Of a DNA stretch of 6,004 bases, positions 1-4,946 are shown piece after piece (the stretch's first letter is position 1; every line of letters starts with the position of its first letter). The notes beneath the pieces were generated by a model. That model had not been told where the DNA came from, made no database searches, and worked only from the letters and a program-made list of their open reading frames with translations. Source of the DNA: Acidobacteriaceae bacterium (GTDB taxonomy: Bacteria; Acidobacteriota; Terriglobia; Bryobacterales; Bryobacteraceae); the NCBI GenBank assembly GCA_019239585.1, contig JAFAZU010000436.1, positions 1 to 6,004 of the forward strand, written 5' to 3'. A program made the translations under genes and the position numbers.

Positions 1-42
1 TGGCGCGGGCTGCGCCGCGAAGGAGAATAAAGAGGATTGGCC

Positions 43-879
43 TTACTGCGGGTTGTTCCCAAACTCAATCCGGCTCTCCGCTGTGGCGCGCCGAAAATTT
101 TTGTTCTCGACCGATTCGGTGAAGGTGCGATTCAGTAAAAAGAGCGCGTGCAACCCAAATTCGGTCCCGTACGTGGCGGGAAACCACAGGTCTTTGTCCA
201 CTCGGGCGTATTGCACACTGAATCCCAAACCGGGCACATCCGTTCCGAGCATAGTGCGTACCGCTAACGGCAACCGACGTGACAACTGGGTGTATACCGA
301 GACAGGTTGGAATTCTTCCTTGTCAATCAATGCTTCGCCGGTCCAGCCATAGTCGTGGCGATCCGCCGGACGAAACTGAATCCGATAGACGGGCCGTTCC
401 CGTATCACCCGTTCACCAGTCAGTTCGAATGTATATTTCTTCTGCTCGTCGCTGGTTAACGGAAATAGGTCTTTGTCGATGCCGTCTTTTGTCTGGCTGT
501 CATTATAATCATCGAATACGATATTCAGACCTGTTTGGGGCACAGGTTCGCCCTCGAAGGGTACATACTTGCCCTTCTTCCAGTATCGCCCTTTAACGGA
601 TTGCGGTTTCTTTTCGGTACCTTTGGCACTAGGGATGACCGTAAAAGTTCGATATTCCTCCCGTAACAGCTTGCCGTCTTTGTTCCGCATCACGCGATGC
701 ACGGTTTCCTCATAGACAAACTGCGTCCGAGCTTTCTGTTCCCGATCCTGGTTCTCGGCTACCCGCATCATAATTTCGGCGGCGGTCAGCGGTGGTCCAT
801 CTTCAAAGGCGAATGTCGTGAACACAGCTGTCACCGCGAGAATCGTTATCTGTACAACTGTTTGAGGGAGCCGTTTCAT
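43..879 (-). CDS. Secreted LolA/RseB-like protein of unknown role
   Basis: A 278-residue protein with a clear Sec signal peptide: basic start (MKR), hydrophobic core at about residues 8-20, and a likely cleavage after Ala24 (TFA then FED). The mature part is soluble and rich in alternating beta-strand patterns. A segment around residues 160-200 (RPVYRIQFRPAD, then a GW-TGEALIDKEEFQPV stretch) resembles the strand layout of LolA/RseB-fold periplasmic proteins, which bind lipid or lipoprotein. No lipobox cysteine follows the signal peptide, so it should be periplasmic. The assignment to this fold is from pattern memory; the exact role is unknown. It stands alone on the minus strand. The start at 879 is kept because it gives the full signal peptide, but the purine-rich GAGGAGG lies only one base before the ATG, unusually close. 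The gene reads as intact. Confidence 0.8.
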   Translation of the reverse strand: MKRLPQTVVQITILAVTAVFTTFAFEDGPPLTAAEIMMRVAENQDREQKARTQFVYEETVHRVMRNKDGKLLREEYRTFTVIPSAKGTEKKPQSVKGRYWKKGKYVPFEGEPVPQTGLNIVFDDYNDSQTKDGIDKDLFPLTSDEQKKYTFELTGERVIRERPVYRIQFRPADRHDYGWTGEALIDKEEFQPVSVYTQLSRRLPLAVRTMLGTDVPGLGFSVQYARVDKDLWFPATYGTEFGLHALFLLNRTFTESVENKNFRRATAESRIEFGNNPQ

Positions 880-912
880 TCCTCCTCATACGTGTTTCGC
901 GCTTTTTTGTTC

Positions 913-930
913 CTTTCTCGAACGAGAAAG
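913..930. repeat. Perfect 18-bp palindrome in the leader of the minus-strand gene
   Basis: Arms CTTTCTCG and CGAGAAAG are separated by AA. The palindrome ends 33 bases upstream of the minus-strand ATG at 879. As DNA it is a candidate operator for a dimeric regulator. As RNA it would form a 7-bp stem with a four-base loop. No T-run follows on either strand, so it is not an intrinsic terminator. Confidence 0.6.
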
Positions 931-948
931 TAAGTGAGTAGCCGGGCT

Positions 949-1005
949 GAGAGTAACAAACCAGACCAACGGGTTAAAAGTCCAGCGGTCTCAGACTATA
1001 CTCTC
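949..1005. repeat. Nested inverted repeat, possible structured leader RNA
   Basis: An outer pair GAGAGTA (949-955) and TACTCTC (999-1005) is 7 bp and perfect. An inner pair AGACC (963-967) and GGTCT (987-991) is 5 bp. Both internal gaps are 7 bases, so the structure is symmetric. The apical part on the minus strand (983 to 964) reads like the anticodon arm of tRNA-Lys(TTT). It lies 70 bases upstream of the minus-strand gene and could belong to its transcript. The pairing is seen directly; a regulatory role is inference. Confidence 0.35.
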
Positions 1006-1072
1006 TTCCCCTTGTCTACACCGCCTCTTTTGGCCCCACTTGTGATACGAGCGGGTGGAATAAGATAGGTTT

Positions 1073-1118
1073 TTCCAAACTGACCCATTACCGTTATCGG
1101 TAGTGGGTCAATTTGAAT
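1073..1118. repeat. Head-to-head inverted repeat, left edge of patch
   Basis: Two 21-base arms (1073-1093 and 1098-1118) face each other across TTAT with three mismatches. The core of each arm is TGACCCA-T/C-TACCG. The left arm is repeated directly at 2040-2059. Two abutting inverted copies of an end-like motif suggest ends of an insertion sequence or a small miniature element. The TGACCCACTACC-type core recalls internal terminal repeats of IS21-family elements, from memory only. Confidence 0.55.
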
Positions 1119-1128
1119 TTGCCTTGTC

Positions 1129-1156
1129 TTGAAATCCACAAGAATCTTTGTATGCT
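1129..1156 (+). promoter_or_regulatory. Sigma-70-like promoter of the small KGG-type gene
   Basis: TTGAAA at 1129-1134 and TATGCT at 1151-1156 are separated by 16 bases. The -10 hexamer keeps the key TAT and final T. The promoter lies about 40 bases before the GTG start at 1196, a sensible leader length. Confidence 0.5.
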
Positions 1157-1195
1157 AGTGGTACGCCAAACCGCTTAAGCAATCGAGGTAAAGGC

Positions 1196-1333
1196 GTGAA
1201 GCCTTATGGCGCGAATGCGACGGCCTACCACATTGTCCAGCAAACAACCGGTCAAGCCGAAAAGAAAGAGATGCCCGAACTACCGAAGAAGAACCCCGCA
1301 GCGGTGACGTTGGGGAGACTGCTACCGCGGTAG
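1196..1333 (+). pseudogene. Truncated KGG-type small protein
   Basis: The reading frame gives 45 residues from GTG 1196, which is preceded by GAGG (1185-1188) with a 7-base spacer. That fits better than the in-frame TTG at 1148. The N-terminal AYHIVQQTTGQ and the later KKNPAAVTLGRL match, from memory, small basic bacterial proteins of the pattern NPAAVALGRLGGLKGGKARA followed by a LTPEQR-IA-KAA-RW tail. Here the frame ends LGRLLPR and stops, so the KGGKARA motif and the roughly 20-residue C-terminal tail are missing. The break falls in a perfect palindrome at 1321-1334. The promoter and ribosome site remain intact, so a short peptide could still be made. The family's function is not established. 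It could instead be a genuine short variant. Confidence 0.5.
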
Positions 1334-1334
1334 C
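1321..1334. repeat. Perfect 14-bp palindrome at the end of the truncated gene
   Basis: GCTACCGCGGTAGC is fully self-complementary. It spans the last codons and stop of the truncated KGG-type gene and lies three bases beyond the stop of the convergent 91-residue gene. No T-run follows on either strand, so a standard terminator is unlikely. It may be a rearrangement scar or a protein-binding site. Confidence 0.6.
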
Positions 1335-1337
1335 GTG

Positions 1338-1613
1338 CTATTGCACTGTGCCTAGTCCGAGATCTCCGTCGAGTTTCGGAGTCTCGCTGTCCAGCAGGTC
1401 CCCTCGCAACACGTCTTCCACAAACATCATCAGTTGACGACCTTCGTATAAGACCTCGATTAGGCGTCCCTGCTCATCGGCGGAATCGGCCAGTTGCACC
1501 AGCGAGCCGGGGGCAAGGTGTAAGCACAAGGTTTTGCCGTTCTCCTGGTACAGGGCTGAGGCAGACTTCCTCAGCCGATAGTGCAGCCCCAAGCGCATTA
1601 CCCTGTTGTTCAT
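1338..1613 (-). CDS. Unrecognised 91-residue small soluble protein
   Basis: The open frame extends upstream to 1760, but the first 49 residues are cysteine- and arginine-rich and look non-coding. From ATG 1613 the protein looks real: MNNRVMRLGLHYRLRKSASA, then alternating beta-type segments (LCLHLAPGSLVQLAD, RLIEVLYEGRQLMMFVEDVL) and an acidic, glycine-rich tail. It has no signal peptide, membrane span or cysteine cluster. It vaguely recalls small acidobacterial proteins ending in a WEGRTLMMF-DL-RG pattern, possibly a small beta-barrel; this is memory, not a search. No strong ribosome site precedes 1613 (only AGAG close to the ATG), so the start is uncertain. It converges on the truncated KGG-type gene with a gap of four bases. 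Confidence 0.55.
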   Translation of the reverse strand: MNNRVMRLGLHYRLRKSASALYQENGKTLCLHLAPGSLVQLADSADEQGRLIEVLYEGRQLMMFVEDVLRGDLLDSETPKLDGDLGLGTVQ

Positions 1614-1658
1614 GATCTCTGTATGTGTATGACCATATCGCAGCCGCAGACACTTGGC

Positions 1659-1674
1659 TTTGCGTCTACGCAAA
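1659..1674. promoter_or_regulatory. Palindrome upstream of the 91-residue gene, candidate operator
   Basis: Arms TTTGCGT and ACGCAAA flank a central CT, giving 7-bp perfect half-sites. It lies about 45 bases upstream of the minus-strand ATG at 1613, where an operator for that gene would be expected. No clear -10/-35 pair was seen beside it. Confidence 0.35.
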
Positions 1675-1743
1675 CAGAAATCAGGATCTCTAAAACAAGT
1701 TCTCGCTAAAATGCAAGTAGCACAAATTTTTATCATGTGCCTC

Positions 1744-2028
1744 ATGCTCAAGCAGATCAAGTTCTCTCTGAAAGAGCTACGCTAGCTCAGCCTCAAATGT
1801 GATCACTGCCAGACGGAAATCACTCTGGATTTGAGTTCCAAGGGTAAGCCCAAGAACCAGAACCGACCAAACGGGAATCTGACTCCTCTTGAATGCCCCG
1901 CCTGTGATGCCCGTTTTGATACAGCCGTACAAAAGGGGATTGACCAGTTCCGAGAGTCGTTCCGCTTTTTAGCCAACCCGGAGCTGACCGGAACCGAAAT
2001 TAGTTCTACCGTGTCCGTTGCTGGGTAA
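1744..2028 (+). pseudogene. Zinc-ribbon-like small protein gene with amber codon
   Basis: Read from ATG 1744 (or 1735), the frame gives MLKQIKFSLKELR, then a TAG at 1783-1785, then LSLKCDHCQTEITLDL and on to a TAA at 2026-2028, 94 codons in total. The part after the TAG holds two paired cysteine knuckles, CDHC at codons 19-22 and CPAC at 51-54, and a helix-like tail (KGIDQFRESFRFLANPELTG). This fits a small zinc-ribbon protein. The segment before the TAG (F-S-L-K-E-L-R) joins naturally to the one after it, as in remembered proteins of the form FTLKEL-LSL-C-HC. No ATG, GTG or TTG lies between the TAG and the first knuckle, so a downstream TTG start at 1831 would lose that knuckle. No good ribosome site precedes 1744. 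Best read as inactivated by a nonsense change; a sequencing error is possible. Confidence 0.5.
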
Positions 2029-2039
2029 AATATTTTCTA

Positions 2040-2059
2040 TTCCAAACTGACCCACTACC
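2040..2059 (+). repeat. Right copy of the 20-bp direct repeat
   Basis: This copy differs from the one at 1073-1092 by a single base (C for T in the TACC part). It ends 15 bases before the lexA -35 element, so the patch edge abuts the lexA promoter. Confidence 0.65.
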
Positions 2060-2074
2060 CTATTATCGACGCTA

Positions 2075-2104
2075 TTGACTATTCGTTCTTTATTCGCCTA
2101 TAGT
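2075..2104 (+). promoter_or_regulatory. lexA promoter with direct-repeat candidate operator
   Basis: TTGACT (2075-2080) and TATAGT (2099-2104) are separated by 18 bases and sit just before the lexA ribosome site. Within the spacer, ATTCG occurs twice (2081-2085 and 2092-2096), 11 bp apart, about one helical turn. ATTC-N7-ATTC has the spacing of the alphaproteobacterial GTTC-N7-GTTC LexA box. No E. coli-type CTGT-N8-ACAG or Gram-positive CGAAC-N4-GTTCG box is present. Autorepression here is inference. Confidence 0.45.
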
Positions 2105-2125
2105 ATAAGTGCGGAGGATTATATT

Positions 2126-2752
2126 GTGGCGCTGACTCGAAGACAGAAAGAGGTAATGGACTTCCTGTCAAGCTTTATTGAGAATCATGGGTACAGCCCG
2201 AGCTATGAAGAGGTTGCTTCAGGCTTGGGATTAGCTTCGTTAGCTACTGTACACAAGCACATCCAGGCGCTGGAAGCGAAACAGTATTTGCGCCGCAACT
2301 ATAATCACAGCCGTTCTTTGGAGATCGGGGAGCGTTTCTTCGCGGAAGAGGAAGCAAGACGGCCTCAGAGTACCGAGTCCGCCATTCCGTTAATGGGCCG
2401 TATTGCGGCGGGTCAGCCTGTAGAAGCCATTGCCAATGACGAAACGCTTCAGTTTTCGGACTTTGTGGGCAATGGCGGCACGTATGCTTTGCAGGTGCGA
2501 GGCGAATCCATGATTGATGACCATATCTGCAACGGCGACTTTGTTCTAGTCCAGAGGGCAAATTCTGTTCATAACGGGGATATCGTGGTAGCCCTGGTGG
2601 ACGGCACGGAAGCGACTCTCAAGCGCTACTATGCGGAATCCGACGGACGAGTGCGATTGCAGCCTGCCAATACAGCGATGAGTCCGATCTTTGTCAATCC
2701 GGATAATCTGCAAATCCAGGGCCGCGTGCTGGCCATTATGCGGAAGTACTGA
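2126..2752 (+). CDS. lexA: LexA SOS repressor and self-cleaving protease
   Basis: LexA represses DNA-damage genes and cuts itself when stimulated by RecA filaments. The 208-residue protein starts at GTG 2126, with GGAGG eight bases upstream. An in-frame TTG at 2075 is rejected because it coincides with the -35 box and would add a tail foreign to LexA. Residues 1-66 form the winged-helix DNA-binding domain (LTRRQKEVMDFL, then YSPSYEEVASGLGLASLATVHKHI). The peptidase domain keeps the Ala95-Gly96 cleavage bond in AAGQP, the nucleophile Ser128 in RGESM and the base Lys166 in ATLKRYY. Length is normal for the family. It is the first gene of a close-packed plus-strand series. The gene is intact and the identification is firm; only the set of genes it controls is unknown. 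Confidence 0.97.
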   Translation: MALTRRQKEVMDFLSSFIENHGYSPSYEEVASGLGLASLATVHKHIQALEAKQYLRRNYNHSRSLEIGERFFAEEEARRPQSTESAIPLMGRIAAGQPVEAIANDETLQFSDFVGNGGTYALQVRGESMIDDHICNGDFVLVQRANSVHNGDIVVALVDGTEATLKRYYAESDGRVRLQPANTAMSPIFVNPDNLQIQGRVLAIMRKY

Positions 2753-2775
2753 ATTTTGATGTTAAAATTGGCCTA

Positions 2776-3141
2776 ATGGCAGAAGTGGACGGAGCGTCCC
2801 TAGGTCGACGGCTGATTTTTTGGGATTTTCCACGGGCATCGTGGCAGTACGACCTCGTTGTTGCTCTTATTCTGCTTTTCATCTTTGCTACCCCGCGTGA
2901 ATGGTTCCATGACCAGCCGAAGGCATCCGGCGTCGTTCTGCTGTCTTCGGTGCATGGCGCGAGTCAGGTCTTTATTGCCAGCGAGCTTTTATCAGGTATC
3001 GATGAGGCACAGCGCACGAACCGGGCGGAAATTTTAATTCGTGAGCGCACGGGCAGAAAATCGCATGTGGTTCGCGTGGAGCCGATCAAAGATGAAGCCG
3101 AAAAAGAAATAAAGGGTTTCGTCGCGTATACTGCCCCGTAG
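2776..3141 (+). CDS. Small one-span membrane protein of unknown function
   Basis: The 121-residue protein has a short cytoplasmic-type start (RRLIFWDFPRASWQYD), one hydrophobic span at about residues 26-40 (DLVVALILLFIFATP), and a soluble tail with mixed alpha/beta character and many charged residues. The span lies near the N-terminus without a cleavage site, so it is probably a membrane anchor with the tail outside. It resembles hypothetical proteins remembered from Acidobacteriota next to LolA-like genes; no function is known. It starts 23 bases after lexA and ends 26 bases before the LolA-like gene, so it is likely co-transcribed. No Shine-Dalgarno sequence is visible before ATG 2776 (GTTAAAATTGGCCTA), so translation may depend on coupling or an SD-independent start. 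Confidence 0.7.
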   Translation: MAEVDGASLGRRLIFWDFPRASWQYDLVVALILLFIFATPREWFHDQPKASGVVLLSSVHGASQVFIASELLSGIDEAQRTNRAEILIRERTGRKSHVVRVEPIKDEAEKEIKGFVAYTAP

Positions 3142-3167
3142 ATTTCCGCATCAATACTTTTAGAGAC

Positions 3168-3830
3168 ATGAGACTCCTCTCGCCCTTTTTGTGTCTGCTG
3201 GTTTACCCGTTTATTTCGCAAGGCCAGGACGTGGGTAGCGTGTTGGGGCGCATGGATCAGGCAGCGCCTGCTTTCAAGGCGATGACGGCGGACTTGAAGA
3301 TGGTGACGTACACCAAGATCCTGGATGACAAGACCACGGAAACGGCAACGGTTACCATGCAGCGCGTTAAGAAGAATGATACGCGCGCCCGGATCGAGTT
3401 TTCCGGGGAGTCGGCGCGAACTCTAACGCTGCAAGGTAAAATCGTTCGGATTTATTACCCTAATTTGAACCAATACCAGGATTTCGATGTCGGTAAGACA
3501 GTGAATGTCAATCAGTTCCTGCTGCTCGGATTCGGCTCATCCGGAAAAGAGTTGAGCGCCAATTACGACATCAAGGGCGCGGGCACTGAGAAGATTGCAG
3601 GGGTGGAGACGACCAAGCTGCTTCTCACGCCCAAAGACAAACGGGCGCAAGAGCATCTCCAAACGGCTGAGATCTGGGTTCCGAACGACTCGCCTAACCC
3701 GATCCAGCAACGATTTATTGAGCCGTCGGGAAATTACCGGCTGGTTACTTACTCCAATATTCATCTCAATCCGCGTCTGCCGCAGAGTATTCAGTGGACG
3801 GTTCCCGCAGGAGCAAAGGAAAAGCGCTAG
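3168..3830 (+). CDS. LolA-like periplasmic lipoprotein carrier
   Basis: LolA-family proteins carry lipoproteins across the periplasm to the outer membrane. The 220-residue product has a signal peptide (MRLLSPFLCLLVYPFISQG) with likely cleavage at SQG/QD near residue 19. The mature part follows the LolA layout: an N-terminal helix (VGSVLGRMDQAAPAFKAMTADLKM), then antiparallel strands including KIVRIYYPNLNQYQDFDVG, an AGVETTKLLLTPKDK segment and the late AEIWVPNDSPNPIQQRFIEPSGN that matches the family's exposed-strand region. Length is close to normal. The ribosome site is weak (AGAG two bases before ATG 3168). Acidobacterial LolA-like proteins may not all serve the classic Lol pathway, and no LolB or LolCDE gene is in view, so the name is given to the fold rather than the proven role. 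Confidence 0.8.
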   Translation: MRLLSPFLCLLVYPFISQGQDVGSVLGRMDQAAPAFKAMTADLKMVTYTKILDDKTTETATVTMQRVKKNDTRARIEFSGESARTLTLQGKIVRIYYPNLNQYQDFDVGKTVNVNQFLLLGFGSSGKELSANYDIKGAGTEKIAGVETTKLLLTPKDKRAQEHLQTAEIWVPNDSPNPIQQRFIEPSGNYRLVTYSNIHLNPRLPQSIQWTVPAGAKEKR

Positions 3831-3849
3831 TTTCTCCCTTTCCCGATTC

Positions 3850-4938
3850 ATGGAGCAAAAAAAGAACACCTCCGGCCGGCTCGCTTTTATTGATTGGACT
3901 CGTGGCTTCGGCGCGGTAATTATGCTCCAAGGGCATACTTTTCATTCCTTCACTCGAACGGATCTGCGGGATAAAGGACCTTATTTACTGTCGCAGTTTG
4001 TAGGCGGGCTGCCTCCGGCTTTGTTCCTGTTCCTGACGGGAATCACGTTTGCTTTTCTTATGGATAGCCAGGAAAAGCGGGAAGCAGGCGCTTGGCATAA
4101 AATCGTGGCGGCTCTCAAGCGGTCGCGTTATCTGTTTCTCATCGCTTTTCTGTTTCGTTTACAGCTTTACGTATTTGGATTTCCCACCAGCCCGGCTAGT
4201 GAACTGCTCCGAGTGGACATCCTCAATTGCATGGGAATGGCGATGCTGATCCTTTCTCCAATGGCGGTTTTCAGCACGGTCGAACGGATTCGCTATTGCA
4301 CGGTCCTGGGGATTGTGATTGCGGTGTTGTCGCCGGTGATCAGCTCCATTGACGTTTCGCACGTTCCTGCCTTTCTGAGCGGATATTTTGTGCCGAGCTA
4401 TACCGGGTTCGGGTTCTTTCCCTGGGCCTCGTTTCTGGCGTTCGGCATGGTGATGGGGAGCGCAATCCGAGTCGTAAAGCGCGAAGATTTGGGAAGGGCC
4501 ATGGTTTGGACGCTGGCCCTGGGCGTGGGATTGATTGTGGCGGCCCGCCAGCTTTCGGATATGTCGTACTCGGTTTATCCCAAGGTCGATTTCTGGCTTG
4601 ATAGTCCGGGGCTGACCTTTATCAAGCTCGGCGTGGTGCTGGTGATTCTGGCAGGTTCTTATATCTGGATGACGTATGCGGTCGCGTCGCGGCCAAGCTT
4701 GTTCCGGCAACTCGGAATGACCTCGCTTCTGGTCTACTGGGTGCATGTGGAGATCGTCTATGGGCGCTGGTTCGGGATTTGGAAGGAGCGGTTGAGCGTG
4801 GGGCAGGTATTGGTTTACACGGTCGTGCTGATTGCGCTGATGACGGCGCTTTCGTTGCTTCAAACAAGCGGCAGGGCTTGGTGGAGTAGTTTGAAAGCAG
4901 CGCCCGTGCCTATTCCGAGCAACAGCTCCGGTGATTAG
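3850..4938 (+). CDS. Polytopic acyltransferase, HGSNAT/DUF1624-like
   Basis: The protein has 362 residues from ATG 3850. The open frame extends upstream inside the LolA-like gene, but that part is basic and non-membrane and is a shadow. The start RLAFIDWTRGFGAVIMLQGHTFHSF matches the opening of heparan-alpha-glucosaminide acetyltransferase-like (DUF1624) proteins: a D-x-x-RG motif (Asp15, Arg18) in the first span and conserved histidines (His29, His32) after it. Further hydrophobic spans are seen at about 54-71, 94-110, 124-143 and at several later points, some eight to ten in all. The family moves acyl groups across the inner membrane to sugars or envelope material; the substrate here is unknown. 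It begins 19 bases after the LolA-like gene and ends 8 bases before the response regulator. No Shine-Dalgarno precedes the ATG; the preceding bases are pyrimidine-rich. An OpgC- or acyltransferase-3-like alternative is less likely. Confidence 0.75.
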   Translation: MEQKKNTSGRLAFIDWTRGFGAVIMLQGHTFHSFTRTDLRDKGPYLLSQFVGGLPPALFLFLTGITFAFLMDSQEKREAGAWHKIVAALKRSRYLFLIAFLFRLQLYVFGFPTSPASELLRVDILNCMGMAMLILSPMAVFSTVERIRYCTVLGIVIAVLSPVISSIDVSHVPAFLSGYFVPSYTGFGFFPWASFLAFGMVMGSAIRVVKREDLGRAMVWTLALGVGLIVAARQLSDMSYSVYPKVDFWLDSPGLTFIKLGVVLVILAGSYIWMTYAVASRPSLFRQLGMTSLLVYWVHVEIVYGRWFGIWKERLSVGQVLVYTVVLIALMTALSLLQTSGRAWWSSLKAAPVPIPSNSSGD

Positions 4939-4946
4939 ATAAGGGT

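Larger units (their letters stand above)
880..1195. other. Non-coding stretch between divergent genes
   Basis: No convincing coding region is seen here on either strand. It holds, from left to right, the ribosome-binding purines of the minus-strand gene, a perfect 18-bp palindrome, a nested inverted repeat overlapping a tRNA-Lys-like 20-mer, a head-to-head inverted repeat that marks the left edge of the repeat-bracketed patch, and a promoter for the small plus-strand gene. A clear promoter for the minus-strand gene was not found; a TATAGT-like hexamer on the minus strand (995-1000) lacks a good partner at -35. Confidence 0.6.
1073..2059. mobile_element. Repeat-bracketed patch, possible decayed mobile element
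   Basis: A 20-bp sequence starting TTCCAAACTGACCCA occurs as a direct repeat at 1073-1092 and 2040-2059, with 19 of 20 bases identical. Between them lie three small genes, two of which are broken. No transposase, integrase or IstB-like ATPase is visible, so at best this is a remnant or a non-autonomous element. It could equally be a region where dispersed repeats recombined. No target-site duplication was recognised. Confidence 0.3.

Noticed and set aside
1..42. GGCGC-GGGCT-GCGCC hairpin downstream of the minus-strand gene
   Set aside because: The stem is only 5 bp and any T-run would lie outside the window, so it cannot be called a terminator.
964..983. A functional tRNA-Lys gene on the minus strand
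   Set aside because: Only the anticodon-arm-like 20-mer matches. No acceptor stem, D arm or TTCGAAT-type T loop can be paired around it, and the anticodon stem itself has mismatches.
995..1000. TATAGT on the minus strand as the -10 of the secreted-protein gene
   Set aside because: No acceptable -35 hexamer lies 16-18 bases upstream; the nearest TAGACA is only 12 bases away.
1073..1118. Intrinsic terminator formed by the inverted repeat
   Set aside because: No gene ends just before it on either strand, and it lacks a continuous T-run. The same motif recurs at 2040, which favours a repeat element.
1614..1760. N-terminal extension of the 91-residue minus-strand protein
   Set aside because: The added 49 residues are rich in Cys, Arg and His without pattern, overlap the start of the zinc-ribbon gene, and have no ribosome site.
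3595..3849. Upstream extension of the acyltransferase frame
   Set aside because: It lies in another frame of the LolA-like gene, is Arg- and Ser-rich, and the family start (FIDWTRG) is near ATG 3850.
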